Of a DNA stretch of 64,000 bases, positions 10,491 through 21,540 are shown piece by piece. The notes below the pieces were generated by a model. It was not told the DNA's origin, ran no database searches, and saw only the letters and a program-made list of their open reading frames with translations. A program made the position numbers and the translations under genes. Source of the DNA: Rhynchospora pubera (taxonomy: Eukaryota > Streptophyta > Magnoliopsida > Poales > Cyperaceae); contig CM051460.1 of NCBI GenBank assembly GCA_028095005.1, positions 233,572,742 through 233,636,741 on the forward strand. The letters are read 5' to 3'. Each line of letters opens with the position of its first letter. The stretch's first letter is position 1.

Positions 10491-12708
10491 TACCTCAGAG
10501 ATATGGTACTAATTAATAAAATAACTTCGAATGTAACTTCAAATGTAACAAATATTAGTGTGATTAAACAGTTATTAGTGTGAACACTAAGATATATATG
10601 GAGTCATTTCCTACTGACACTGAACAAATATTATACCTATCATTTTCTAACTTCAAGTTTAAAATCATGATACTCTATCATTTCTAACTTCAACTACTGT
10701 AACTTCAAATGTTACACTGCAGATTTGATCTAACTTCAAATGTTACAAATTTATGCATTGACTAATATATATAGTTGCTACAGAACTCTTTAATGCAATG
10801 ATAGAGAAAAATAATAAGTGATTCTTTCAAAAGTGTATTATAACTGACAAATTAAAAGAAGAAATCAAATACAAGTTTTTCAAATTACAATTATTTCGGA
10901 AATTACAACAAAATATATTATTTTGGCAGGAAAATATTTTCATAGATAAAGAAAATTAGATAGGTGAAGTTTGATTTCATAGTTATCAAATTGCAGAATC
11001 CCTTATTAAAATATAGCTTCATCAAAGATTTGGTACATGCATGCCTAGTTATTTTATACAGATCTCTAATATACTTCTCCAATAATTGATTATATTATAC
11101 CTAGCTCAATAATATAGTGTATAAACTTCCAATCGTATATAAATTAATCATTTAATTCATAGATTTTTTTAACTGTATTCTAACCTTCTTTTTATTTTTA
11201 AAATACAATATAAAAAAAAAGACTACAAGATAACGAAATAATTTTTTTATAAATGACATACGTAAAAATATATTCAACATTTATTTCTTAAATACAAGAT
11301 ATTAATTCAATCAACAGAATATTTTTCTAATCTCAAATCTCAATTAGTTCTCTACAATACACATATAAAATACCAAATTTAAAGTCGTCAGATCTTTAGT
11401 CGAAGATAACAAAAATTGGTATTGTATGTTAGTTGCAATAGAAAATTGCAGTGGTAGCAAATCTCTACAATTAGCGGCTGATATCCTTCTACGCCAGCTA
11501 GCGCCAGCTATATTTCTACGCCAGGGGAAAAAAGAAAAAATTTTTCTACGCCAGATATCTTTCCTGGATTTCTCATCTACGCACAGATTTCTTTTATTCC
11601 CACCAAAAATTTTCATCCACGCACATATTTCATTTATTACCCGAAATTTTCCACAAAACTTTTCGGCATAATTTCGGAAATTTTCCCCCCAAAATTTTCG
11701 TCCAGGCGCTAAAAATTAAATCTGAATTATAGTTATGATTCTATTTCGGAGATATAAGCAACTTCCCCCTCCAAATTTCTTCTCAACTCGACAGAAAAAC
11801 AAATCGGTATGATTTTAGATCTAACTTTTCTCTCCTTCCCTCTCTTTTCTCTCCAAATTTCGATCTAACTTTCTGTTAATTCATTTTTATTAACTTGGCA
11901 ATAGGTTGCTTTCGGTTTGTGGAAGCATCAAGCTATCTGTTCTAAAGGTCAAATTTCGATTCACTCTACGTTTGTTTTTATTTTTTATGTTGATTTTGTT
12001 GTTTCACAGCATGATAGTTGAGAAAGTTTTATTAACTTATAACAGCATGATAATTGTCGTCTGTTTGAATTTATTGTGAATAATAAGAAGAAACCTTGTT
12101 GCTTATATTTGAATTGCAAAATAACTGATTATCAAGCAATAGCAAGACATTTCTGCTAATTTTTTTATAATTTGGAGTGTTAATCAAGTTGCTGTTTTGT
12201 TGCTATTGCTTATATTTGAATTTGCTTACTGTTCTAAGTGTTTTGTTGTTATTGCTTATATTTGAATTTGCTTACTGTTCTAAGTGTTTTATTGCTATTG
12301 CTTGTGTGATAATTAATTGTTTGGTTTTATGTCATATTGTCTTGCAAAAGAACTGATGACTTTATGTCATATTCTTTTCTATGTTTTTTGCTTTTATTTC
12401 TTAACCTATCCCCTAATTTCTTACTTATTTTCTCTACTATCTTTTCTACATTTAGGTCACATAGTTGGTGACTTCATTTCCTGGAACTCCTGGAGGTATG
12501 GTTTTCCCAATCAATTTCTCTACTCTCTTCTCTCTTCTCTCTTGGAGGTATGGTTTTCCTGGAACTACTGGAATAGGTTTCAATGTATAGGTGTATAAGT
12601 AATATTGGCTTAGTTCAGGTTAGGCCAGTTCCATTTGGTGAATGTACACAAACAAGAAAAAATATCTACCAAAAATGTAATATACTGAAAGGATGTTTCT
12701 TTTGACAG
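10491..12708 (+). promoter_or_regulatory. Promoter and leader region of the plus-strand CACTA gene
   Basis: No coding region is visible. At 11490-11560 TTCTACGCCAG recurs three times. A TATA-like GATATAAGCAAC lies near 11750, followed by a pyrimidine-rich leader (CTTCCCCCTCC). Possible 5' UTR splice sites are a donor near 11806 (TCGGTATGA) and an acceptor near 11904 (TTGGCAATAG). Around 12180-12300 an AT-rich phrase built on GCTTATATTTGAATTTGC is repeated. A clear acceptor, TTTTGACAG, ends at 12708 just before the coding exon. Confidence 0.45.
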
Positions 12709-12719
12709 ATCGAGTCATC

Positions 12720-15564
12720 ATGGTTACCCAATCAAGAATGAAGAGGAATCGGGCTGCTAGCTATGTAGCGCAAAATCAACCCCTGCAAATTGAGGGGGAA
12801 CCTGTCAGGGAGGAATCCAATAACACGCTTAAACGTCGAGGAAGAGGGAGCAGCAATAGGCGGGAGCCATCCAGCGTTGTTAGTGATCGACCTCTGATTT
12901 GGCCTGTTGGTAAGAAGGAGTTCGACTCATATCCATATTGCAGCAAGATTCCCACCACCATTTGCAAGATCGCGCTAGAAAACTTTGACGGTCCATGGAA
13001 TAGTTTCCATGAGTTCAATGTTGCAGCTAAGACTTCGGTTATGGAGGAATTTTTGGTAACATCCTGAATCATTCCCTTGTTTAAAATGATTATTTATTCA
13101 TTCTTAGATCAGTCTAGGTAATACATTATACAAACCTTAAAGAAATTGTTGAGAGGTTACAGTAGATGCATTATACAAATTCTTAGATGAATTAAACCTT
13201 ACGCAGATACATTATACAAACTGTACCTCAATTATACTTGTTACATCAAAACAAATTATACTGTAGCAGATACATTCTTAGGTCGGATACATTATACAAA
13301 TTCTTAGATCAATTAAACCTTACTGTAGCAGATGCATTATACAAACTGTGAACCTCAATTATAGTTGTGTTATAGCAAAACACATTATACTGTTTCAAAA
13401 TGTCTTGTGCAGACTTGCTACAGGTGGAGGTGTTTACATGTGGACAAATGTCCTGAAACTCCTGAACAGTGTCGAGAAGTTCTTGAAAAGATTGCAGCAA
13501 AAGGGTTTAAGGAGACGCTTCGTCGATGCCGGCTCGATTGCAAGAATAATTTTGATTATGACGTTGAGAAGTGGAAAAAGCAAGTCCCTGTGTGGTGCAA
13601 AAATGCTGAACATTGGGAAGAGTTGTGCGACCTCTGGTGTTCGGAGGAATACAAGAACAGTTGTGATCAGGCCAGACAAAACCGATGCAACTCTGGACAA
13701 GTCGCAAAACATTGTGGAGGAAGCATGAGTGCTTATCAACATCAGATTAAATGGGTATGCCTTTCTGAAAACATTCTGGAGGAGCCAAACAAAATTTTGT
13801 GATTTATGCTTTCTGTTTCATGAAGGATTTGAAGTAGTAAACTAGTGGAGACTATCTCATGTGCAGATTTTTATAACTATATAAGCATTCATGTTTTTGA
13901 CTGATAAAAATTATATCTATATATAGCATTGCACATGCATGATTTCTGGAAACATAAAATTAGAGTTCAGTAGTTATTGTTAAAACATGTGCCAGGTTAT
14001 GGGTTTAATACTAAATATAATATGTTATATTGATTGTAAATCTGACATAGATTGAATTTCATTGCAGCAAAAAGATAAAAACACAACTGACAAACCAAGT
14101 AAGATAGATATGTACATTCATCTCCATGCCAAGAAGAAGAATAAGAAAAGTTGTCATGGCAGCCATGTATCCGAAGAGAATGATGCTACTCCTGAGCTGG
14201 AAGGGGGAGAAGATCAATCTGACTTGGAATTTTTTGATGAAGTACAACTACAAATTTTAGTAAGCTAATTATTTCTGCTTCTTTCCTTATCATTAGTATT
14301 TTTAGTTGTATTCTTTGATGAAATGAGTGACTCCTTAATTCCTGTGCAAATTCTATTTAGAGTATTCTTTGATGAAATGAGTGACTCCTTAAATCCTGTG
14401 CATATTCTATTTAGTGTATTCTTTTGATGAAATGAGTGACTCCTTACTGATCATTAAGATAAATGATGTTACTGTGCAAATTCTATTTAGTTTTATTTCT
14501 TAGTTGTCATGTTTTATTTCTTATTTTCTATATTTAGGAGCGGGTGAAGGAGTTGAAAGAGGATCCAGAGTATAAGGACCAACCTGAGGAGACATTATTT
14601 ATGATTGCTTCTCGTGAAGCAAACAAGTGCAAGACTTATGGGTTCGGGAGTTTGCTCGACAACTGGGAGATGCCAACAACAACCAATAGACGTGTTAGGC
14701 CCTCCAACTATTCATCTTTTAGCACAACCCCTGTATCGACTGTGTACACAAAAGAAGAGGTTGAGAAATTGCTAGAGGAACGCGAACAGAAGTATGCTGA
14801 AGAACGTGCGAAAGAGCGTGAAGAACAAGAGAGGAAGGATGCTGAGCGTGATGCAAGAAACCAAATAATGTTTGGCCAGATATTTGCAACACTACGTCAC
14901 ACCATACCAATGATAAACATGCCAGCCTTCAACATGCCAGCCTTCGACATCCCCACCGACATGCCAACAAATATTATGGTAGGTACATAACCTTTAACCT
15001 GCATTGAATAGGTCAAAATTTAATATTGGGTTTGGTGTCAACTCTTTTGTTAAATTATTAGTAAATGATTAGAAAAGAACAAGGATAATGTGCTTGCTTG
15101 GTTATCATCCTACTACTTCACTAATCACTATTTCAATATTCACTGGCTGGCTAGAGACTAGAGATGTGCTTGCTTGGTTATTAGTTTTGTTAAATCAGAG
15201 ACTAGGATGATAACTACTCTTCTTTACAGTCTTACAGCAATGTGCTTGCTTGGTTATCATCCTACTCTTCCTTAATATTGGGATTGGTCAAATTTTTAAT
15301 GTGCTTGCTTGGTTATTAATTTTGTTTAACTTTATTAATGTGCTTGCTTGCTTCTATGTTTTGGTCAATTTTCAGCAACACAGAAGTTTGGCAATACCAC
15401 CAATGGGCAACACCACTGCACAGGGGGCCACACATGAAGAAGGGTTAAGTGCAGCATCTGCAAGCATGTCGAATGCTATGGGGGAATACACAGCGCTACT
15501 TACTAATACTTCGCGCAAGCAAGTTGAGAATCAGTATGTGCCTGGATATGATAATTTAAGTTAG
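12720..15564 (+). CDS. Second Transposase_24 (TNPA-like) gene, plus strand, five exons
   Basis: Exons 12720-13055, 13413-13754, 14068-14259, 14538-14978 and 15376-15564 have GT/AG borders. Every exon length is a multiple of three, giving 499 residues with no stops. The N-terminus is basic (TLKRRGRGSSNRREPSS). The core YCSKIPTTICKIALENFDG through the TCYRWRC junction to WCKNAEHWEELCDLWCSEEY and SGQVAKHCGGSMSAYQHQIK aligns with the minus-strand protein (KCNKIHATIRMLLFEH, VWQGLCDLYEKEGWK, AYQVKQ). A VKELKEDPEYKDQPEETLFM segment typical of Transposase_24 proteins, a charged coiled coil (KEEVEKLLEEREQKYAEERA) and a short repeat (INMPAFNMPAFDIP) follow. Likely role: DNA binding at the subterminal repeats. 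Unlike the transposase, the frame is intact. Confidence 0.85.
13090..13400 (+). repeat. Short imperfect repeats in intron 1 of the plus-strand CACTA gene
   Basis: The phrase CAGATACATTATACAAACTG, with CCTCAATTATAC nearby, recurs several times with small changes across the intron. It ends before the acceptor TTGTGCAG at 13412. No function is apparent. Confidence 0.6.
14310..14490 (+). repeat. 54-bp tandem repeat in intron 3 of the plus-strand CACTA gene
   Basis: Three copies start near 14310, 14364 and 14418, each beginning ATTCTTTGATGAAATGAGTG (one extra T in the third) and ending near TTCTATTTAG. The third is stretched by an insertion. The unit ends in TTTAG, like the real acceptor at 14537, so the array multiplies acceptor-like sites. 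Confidence 0.8.
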
Positions 15565-15847
15565 ATATACTATGAATTTTGGTTTACTTTGAATTCTAAA
15601 CCTATGAATGATTTTTGTTATTTGTATTGGATGATGATTTTTGTTATTTGTATTGGATGATGATTTTCAATTAAATTCACAATATATATTTGTGTGATTT
15701 TTGTTTGATTCAATGTGTATGGCTGAGAATTTCAAAATAGCTGTTACTAATTAAAATCGTAGGAATTAATTAATTAAATAGTGTGGTACCAAATTGGTAC
15801 CGGGAAGAATTGAATGGCTGTAAAAATGTAATTGATGTGGCTATCAA

Positions 15848-16458
15848 CAATGGTGTCAATATACCGACGTTTTTGATCTAATATACAGAAACGTATAAAA
15901 ACGCGGATATAGTGGGCCCCTCTAAATTCTGACAATCAATTTTCTGTGTCGGTGAGCAAAGGTGTCGCTATATCAACTTTAATAAGTTGTGTGGGCCCCG
16001 TCAAATTCTGACAATAAATTATCTGTGTCGCTAATAATAGGTGTCCGGATACCGACTACTATAAATTGTGGGCCCCGTTAAATTCTGACAACGTATTATC
16101 TGTGTCGCTGATCTAAGGTGTCGGTTTACCGACAAATTTAGTGTGTGGGCCCCGCTAAATTCTGACAACATATTATCTGGGTCGCTCGATATAGGCGTCG
16201 GTATACCGACATAGAAATGTCTAAATAGAGACGCGCTTACTGTTTGGATAAGCGATCAGAGAACCTGGTGTGTGTCGTTATCCTGACACAGATATAGGGA
16301 CGCGTTAAGTAATCCGCGTCCTCGCGACACAGATATTTATTATTAGCGGCTAGAGTATCGGAGTCGCTTGGGTAGTGTCTTTAGGTGGACGCAGGTAGCT
16401 TTTCGTGTCGGAATAAGGACGCCTTTTTGCGAAGCAAATAATTGACATTCTAGTAGTG
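15848..16458. repeat. CACTA right subterminal repeats and terminal inverted repeat
   Basis: A block of roughly 60-90 bp recurs. It contains TATCTGTGTCG, a GGTGTCGGTATACCGACA-like palindrome and GTGGGCCCCGCTAAATTCTG. The last part switches orientation and ends in ATTCTAGTAGTG. The density of TGTCGG/CCGACA sites exceeds that of the left end. This is the presumed binding region of the TNPA-like proteins. Confidence 0.87.
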
Positions 16459-17927
16459 TCAGAAGTGCATGTTTTATCAGTCATACGCAAATATCCAACA
16501 TAAACAAAATACAATTTTCCACTGTCCAACCCCCAGTATGAATAAAACAACAAAGAATATTGCTGTGGCAGAAACAGCCATTAAAACTTAAAACGTTTAT
16601 CTTGAAAGAGAAGGTTGCAAAGTTCACGTGCGAGAACTAGAAGTGTGAGTTCAACTGAGCTGGATTTAGATTTTAGACTGAGTAGGATTCTTACTGTTTT
16701 AATTTTTTTAGCAATGGCTACTGGGAAGCTACATTTTTGTTTTAGTCAATGTTAATATTAGATAAGCTTGTTCATGCAGTGATCCTTTTTAAGGTGGCAT
16801 ATTACTCCTGTTTGTCATTGAAAATTGGAAGGAGAGGATTACTTATTGTATTGGAAGCAGGACATTGCTGCATACTTGGATGGTAAAAATGAGAAATTTT
16901 TTTTATGGGTCTCAACAAGAATTATAGCACTATTTGTCCATTTCCATCCTGAAGTCTTTTTAAACTAAATTATTCCAAACCCATGTCGACAATTGTTGGA
17001 ATGTCCATCCAAGATAGGAGGGTAGTTTTGGCAAGTTTCAAAAATATATATATATATATATGTGGGAGGGGAAGAATGAGTTAGCACCTGGAATCTTTTT
17101 TTATGAATGTAGGTAAGCAAACACTAATTTTTTTTTTAGTTAAGCTTCAACCAAAAAACACCACCTGTCCAATCCCATTTCCCATCTATTAAAAGTCAGA
17201 AAATAATTGAGAACTCCAATACCATAAATAGAATAATATCTCATGTCGCGCTGATGTAACAGCTTCCAACATTCAAGGGACCGGACTCGATATCAATTGC
17301 CAAAAATGTTTTACTTGTGCATACCTCCCTAATTGCCCCTTGCCCAAAGAAAATGTTCAACTCTTTTTCTCTCTATTATTTCCTTGACGTTTTTTTTTTA
17401 AAAAAAAATGTTCCTTTCCAGTTTTAATGGGACAATAATTTTTCTTTTGAAACTTTACTGAAAACATAAGTCAAACTTTCCAACAGTGTGTTTCAGGTGT
17501 GATGGTACCCTTCTATCTTACTTTGTTTGCTTAAAGTCTTACAAATTATTGGCGAAAAAAATTAAAAGAATTAAATATACTTTCGCGTTTCAAGGACAAT
17601 CAATATGCCTCAAAACTTAGGGTAATAGTGTTCATTACAACATCATATATTAAATAGTGAGATTTGAAGTTGTTTACAATGCAAGTTCTGGATAGAGTAA
17701 GTCTCAATTTGAAAAATCTAAAGAACATAAAATATGTATTTCATAGAGTAAGTCTCAATTTGAAAAATCAAAAAGAACATAATGTGGTTCTCAAATATTA
17801 AGTCATAAATTCTATCAAATGTAATTTAAATTAGAATAGTCCTTATATACATTATACTTAACTTAATTGCGCATGTTTTAGATCTTTGTTTCTTTTCAAA
17901 TTATATTCATAAATTTATAAAGTATAT
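16459..17927. other. Intergenic, no gene seen
   Basis: The first three bases (TCA) are the right target duplication of the CACTA element. The rest is AT-rich, with a short TA run at 17048-17061 and several homopolymer runs. No coding region, RNA gene or element ends are recognised. Confidence 0.5.
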
Positions 17928-18134
17928 GGCCCTGATCAAAATCTCATTTTCTTTAACATGGGATTTCATTTCATTTCATTTAGCTGGAAAATTCTTGATC
18001 AAAATGAACGGATTTGGTGTCATTTGGTTGGAATTTCTATGTAATTAGATCCAACAAAATCATGTGAAATCAATTGAATTGAAATAAAATGAAATAAAAT
18101 AAAATCCCATGAAAAAAATATTTTGATCAGGGCC
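17928..18134. mobile_element. Foldback MITE (GGCCCTGATCAAAAT ends)
   Basis: 207 bp. The left end GGCCCTGATCAAAAT is the exact reverse complement of the right end ATTTTGATCAGGGCC. The arms stay complementary further inward (CATGGGATTTCATTTCATTT against AAATAAAATCCCATG). It is flanked by TAT on both sides. A 3-bp AT-rich duplication and a GGCC-type end suggest a PIF/Harbinger (Tourist-like) MITE, but the flank is AT-rich enough that TAT could be chance. Confidence 0.75.
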
Positions 18135-19237
18135 TATAATAATAAAAATAAATTAACAGTATGAGTGAGATTTTTTAAGACGCTTCAAAGTTTTCTTTTC
18201 GAAAGAAAACGAAATGAAAAAAGTCAAATGGCTGTCTATTTTAGTTCAAGTTGGCAATAAAAAGACTGTACTGTGATCGATCCTCTGCGATAATGAACGA
18301 ATGAAATTAATAACTGCAGGACTTCAAGTTAGAATTGATTTAACAGTTTGTCATCCTCACCATACAAAGCCGATTTCTCTAATTAACTTGAATCTCTAAT
18401 TGGTGGAAATGGTAGTTTTTTAAATGCCTTCGCATTTATTTGTCAATTAAATAGATTGTTGGAGTTCACTTCGTTTTCATCATATATTTTTGAGAAATGT
18501 TTTTTTTTTCTTAAAATATAAAATGCAAACGATAAATTGATTAAATAAAAAAGTCCTTTATGTAAATTAAGTAGAAATGACAACAAAAAAACTAATACCA
18601 TATTAATGTACAGGAATTTCTCCTGATTAAAAATATATTAAAAAAAACAAAGGCGGCTTTATTTGTGGCTAAAACCATAGATACAATCAAGAATTTGACG
18701 AAAATGAGGCGGCGAAAAATTTGTGGATACAGTCAACAGATACAAACAAAAAAAAAATCCTCAAAAATGTAGGCGCAGTGTAACAAAAACACTTAAACAT
18801 CATTCATGCCACAGAAAAATCTACGATTAAAACACACCGGGCCAGCGGGCCTCTAACGCCATCCCTTTCGTCAAATGTCAAACTAAGTAAGTACTTTACA
18901 TATACACAACGAAAACCAAACTTAAAAAATGTGCCTCTCTAGAAATTATTTTATTTCAATAAGAAATTCTGAAAACCAAAAGGAGAAATTTGATTTTTGG
19001 TGCGCCTTGGGGAAAACTTAGTCCACATCTCAACACCGACGCAATGAGCCAATGGGCAATGGGTAGACTTGCCATCGCCGCTTGTATCCATCACCGCATT
19101 AATGCCAAAAAGAGTCTGACAGCCTGACAGGGAACGAAGAGCTCTTCGTTTCAGCAAAGGGCCCAAGTGTGGTCAAACGTGTGAACTCAGTTGGTCAAAC
19201 CCTACTCAAATCTAGGTTCGGCTGCCCCCAACCCCAA
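18135..19237. other. Intergenic, no gene seen
   Basis: AT-rich sequence with a more GC-rich patch at 18830-19240. The open stretch on the minus strand at 18951-19166 has no recognisable domain and no gene structure. Confidence 0.4.
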
Positions 19238-19245
19238 CTTGTCTG

Positions 19246-19515
19246 CAGGCCTGTTTAACGTTGTAAACGGAAACGGAATGGGCCGTTCAGTTTGCCGTTC
19301 CGTTTCAATAACGATATGCAGTGGAATGATTTATTATTTGTAACGGAATGGACGGAACGACTCATTTTACACTGTATTTCACATAACGGTATGCCGGAAT
19401 TCATTCTGTTTATCGTTTCGTTTCGAAAACGTATGCTGAAAAGTGATTCGTCACTTGTTCCGTTTGGACGGAACGTACACGGTACCCGGTAAACGGTATA
19501 CCGTAGGCAGGCATA
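19246..19515. mobile_element. hAT-type MITE with 8-bp target duplication CTTGTCTG
   Basis: 270 bp, flanked by identical CTTGTCTG copies (19238-19245 and 19516-19523). The ends share GCCTG and an ACG-rich inner arm but are poorly preserved. The body is packed with ACGGAA/TTCCGT sites in both orientations, so it can fold on itself. The 8-bp duplication points to hAT. It carries no gene. Confidence 0.75.
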
Positions 19516-19523
19516 CTTGTCTG

Positions 19524-21340
19524 GAACTATCAGAGGTCTCAAATAAATTGATCTGAACCTTCCATTTCTTGTGCTAATCGACCTTTGTTTTAGTCGGCCT
19601 TGATTTTTGTGATATCTAATGCAAACAACATTTTGAAATTAGGTTTCAAATTATGAGGTAGACAAAAGTAAGTCATAATTGTGGGATGGATCCGTCAATT
19701 ATGATTATATTTCAATTTTTTAGATTCTAATAGTCGATATCGATCCGAATTTTTCAGTGTGTTTATCATATTGAATTTTTTTTAAACTAAATTTTATTTT
19801 TTTTTGGTTTTTTATTTTTTAATTTTTAAATCGATCATATTAGAGGGTTCAAATTTATTTAAATTAAGAAATTTGTAAAATATAAAAATAATAACAAAAT
19901 ATTTTAAAAAATATAAAATTTGGTCACCAACAAAATTTTAACATCTAGAACAAATTGAATGATTTGAATCGATCGTTAAGATCTCAAAGATTGAGATATA
20001 ATCACGAAACTATCTCCGTCTATGTCATGAATGATTTTAGTCCACCGATGAAATTATATTGGTATTTTCGAGCTCATGTCGTAGAGTTTGTAATAATTTT
20101 TTATTAGTTAATTACTTATATAGTTGTTTTTGTTTAAAGACTTGATTAGGTTAGCGTTGTTTAGTTGTTGTGGGTACTGCAAGTCTGCAACACAGCTGGT
20201 CAGAGACACATTTTCATTCGGAAAATTGAGTATTCGACCGAATATGGTGTTATTTTTCCCCTATCAGTGTGGTAAAGTTAGTCAATACTGAACTCTCCGT
20301 TTAGAAGGTGTATTGAGTAGTTTTTTTTTTTTTTGTTCTTAAATGTTTAATTAGATGATGAATCAAGCAAAAGTCCTACGTATCATTGTTTTCCACTTGT
20401 ATTAAACAAAAACTTTGAATTTAAATTTAAAAATAAATTTACGGGAAGATTCAAACAAAAGAACTTCCAATGCAATATATATAACTCTGTCATATATATG
20501 GTTTTTTAATGCTAAATTTTCCACATAGTATTGATCTCATTATTGTGCAGACAGCACGATTTATTGTCGAGTTCTTATAATGCAGCTAGCACGATTAACT
20601 ATTTTTTTTTTTTAATAAAATCACGATTTATTATTTAGCTGTCATGTAAGTCAAAGAATTTAAATTTTGGGGTTCTAATATCTTAGATCAAGAAACTGGG
20701 AAGAGAAATAATATATTGGATTCGCTAGCACCTTCTAGATTGTGATTGGAAACTAATTATAACTTTCCAACACATTCTAGCATGACTGGATGTTCGATCA
20801 GGCAATACAAAATACCAAACAACCCTGATGTGGCTTGAATTAATTATCGAATCGTCCTGTAAACTGTTTTACTATATAATTAATGTAAGGTAACATGGCA
20901 AATAACATGGGATAATTAATTTTGTTTTGTAACAATATTTCCCTTGTTGGTCAGAGACCACTAAACGAGCAGTCCAAATTAATTATAAGCTGACTTTTTG
21001 AAAGTCAAATAGTTACAAACAATTGGGTTGATTTCGTTGTCTATTATTAGATCCCATTCCCTCTCGTCGCCAGCTACCTACACATGCAATTAACAATTCA
21101 GCGGAAATTAATACATCTTCCATCAAATAAATCTTTTTCCTTATTTATTTTCTGAAAAAAACATAAAGGAGAAAAGATTTATTATAAAAATTTAAATAAA
21201 TAGTGCATATATATATATAGAGCTTCTTCGGCAAACTTCATACGTAGTGTGTATATACAGTTTACTGTTGCTCTGGCGGCTACATGCACGTTTCTTTTAA
21301 TTGCATATATAAATCATATATATCCTCTTTTTATGAATGC
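19524..21340. other. Intergenic, upstream of the ERF gene
   Basis: AT-rich DNA without a recognisable gene. The part nearest the ERF gene (about 20900-21340) is the likely promoter and includes a short TA run near 21213. Confidence 0.45.
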
Positions 21341-21349
21341 CTATAAATA
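21341..21349 (+). promoter_or_regulatory. TATA box of the ERF gene
   Basis: CTATAAATA lies 192 bp upstream of the start codon, followed by a CT-rich leader (TCTCTCTCTGTCTC) typical of plant 5' UTRs. The distance is right for a start of transcription near 21375. Inferred from sequence only. Confidence 0.6.
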
Positions 21350-21540
21350 CACGTCCATATGAAAACTTCAGGAGCCTTTAGACCTGAGTAACCAAAGTTT
21401 GAAATCTCTTTCGCACCGCTCTTTACCTCTTGCAAGAGAAGAAACGCATCTCTCTCTGTCTCTATCTCTATCTGACTATCTCTGCAACTGCAATTGCATC
21501 CAATCTCCATCCCAGGCCTTAAGCGGCGCTGGCACTTCAC

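Larger units (their letters stand above)
1513..16458. mobile_element. En/Spm (CACTA) DNA transposon, 14.9 kb, complete ends
   Basis: The element starts with CACTACTAGAATTTCG at 1513 and ends with the inverted counterpart ATTCTAGTAGTG at 16458. It is flanked on both sides by TCA (1510-1512 and 16459-16461), the 3-bp target duplication expected for this superfamily. Inside are subterminal repeats, a TNP2-type transposase on the minus strand, a Transposase_24 gene just upstream of it on the same strand, and a second Transposase_24 gene on the plus strand. Both ends and the duplication are intact, so the insertion site itself is undamaged. The transposase has a one-base deletion, so this copy probably depends on another for movement. 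Confidence 0.95.
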
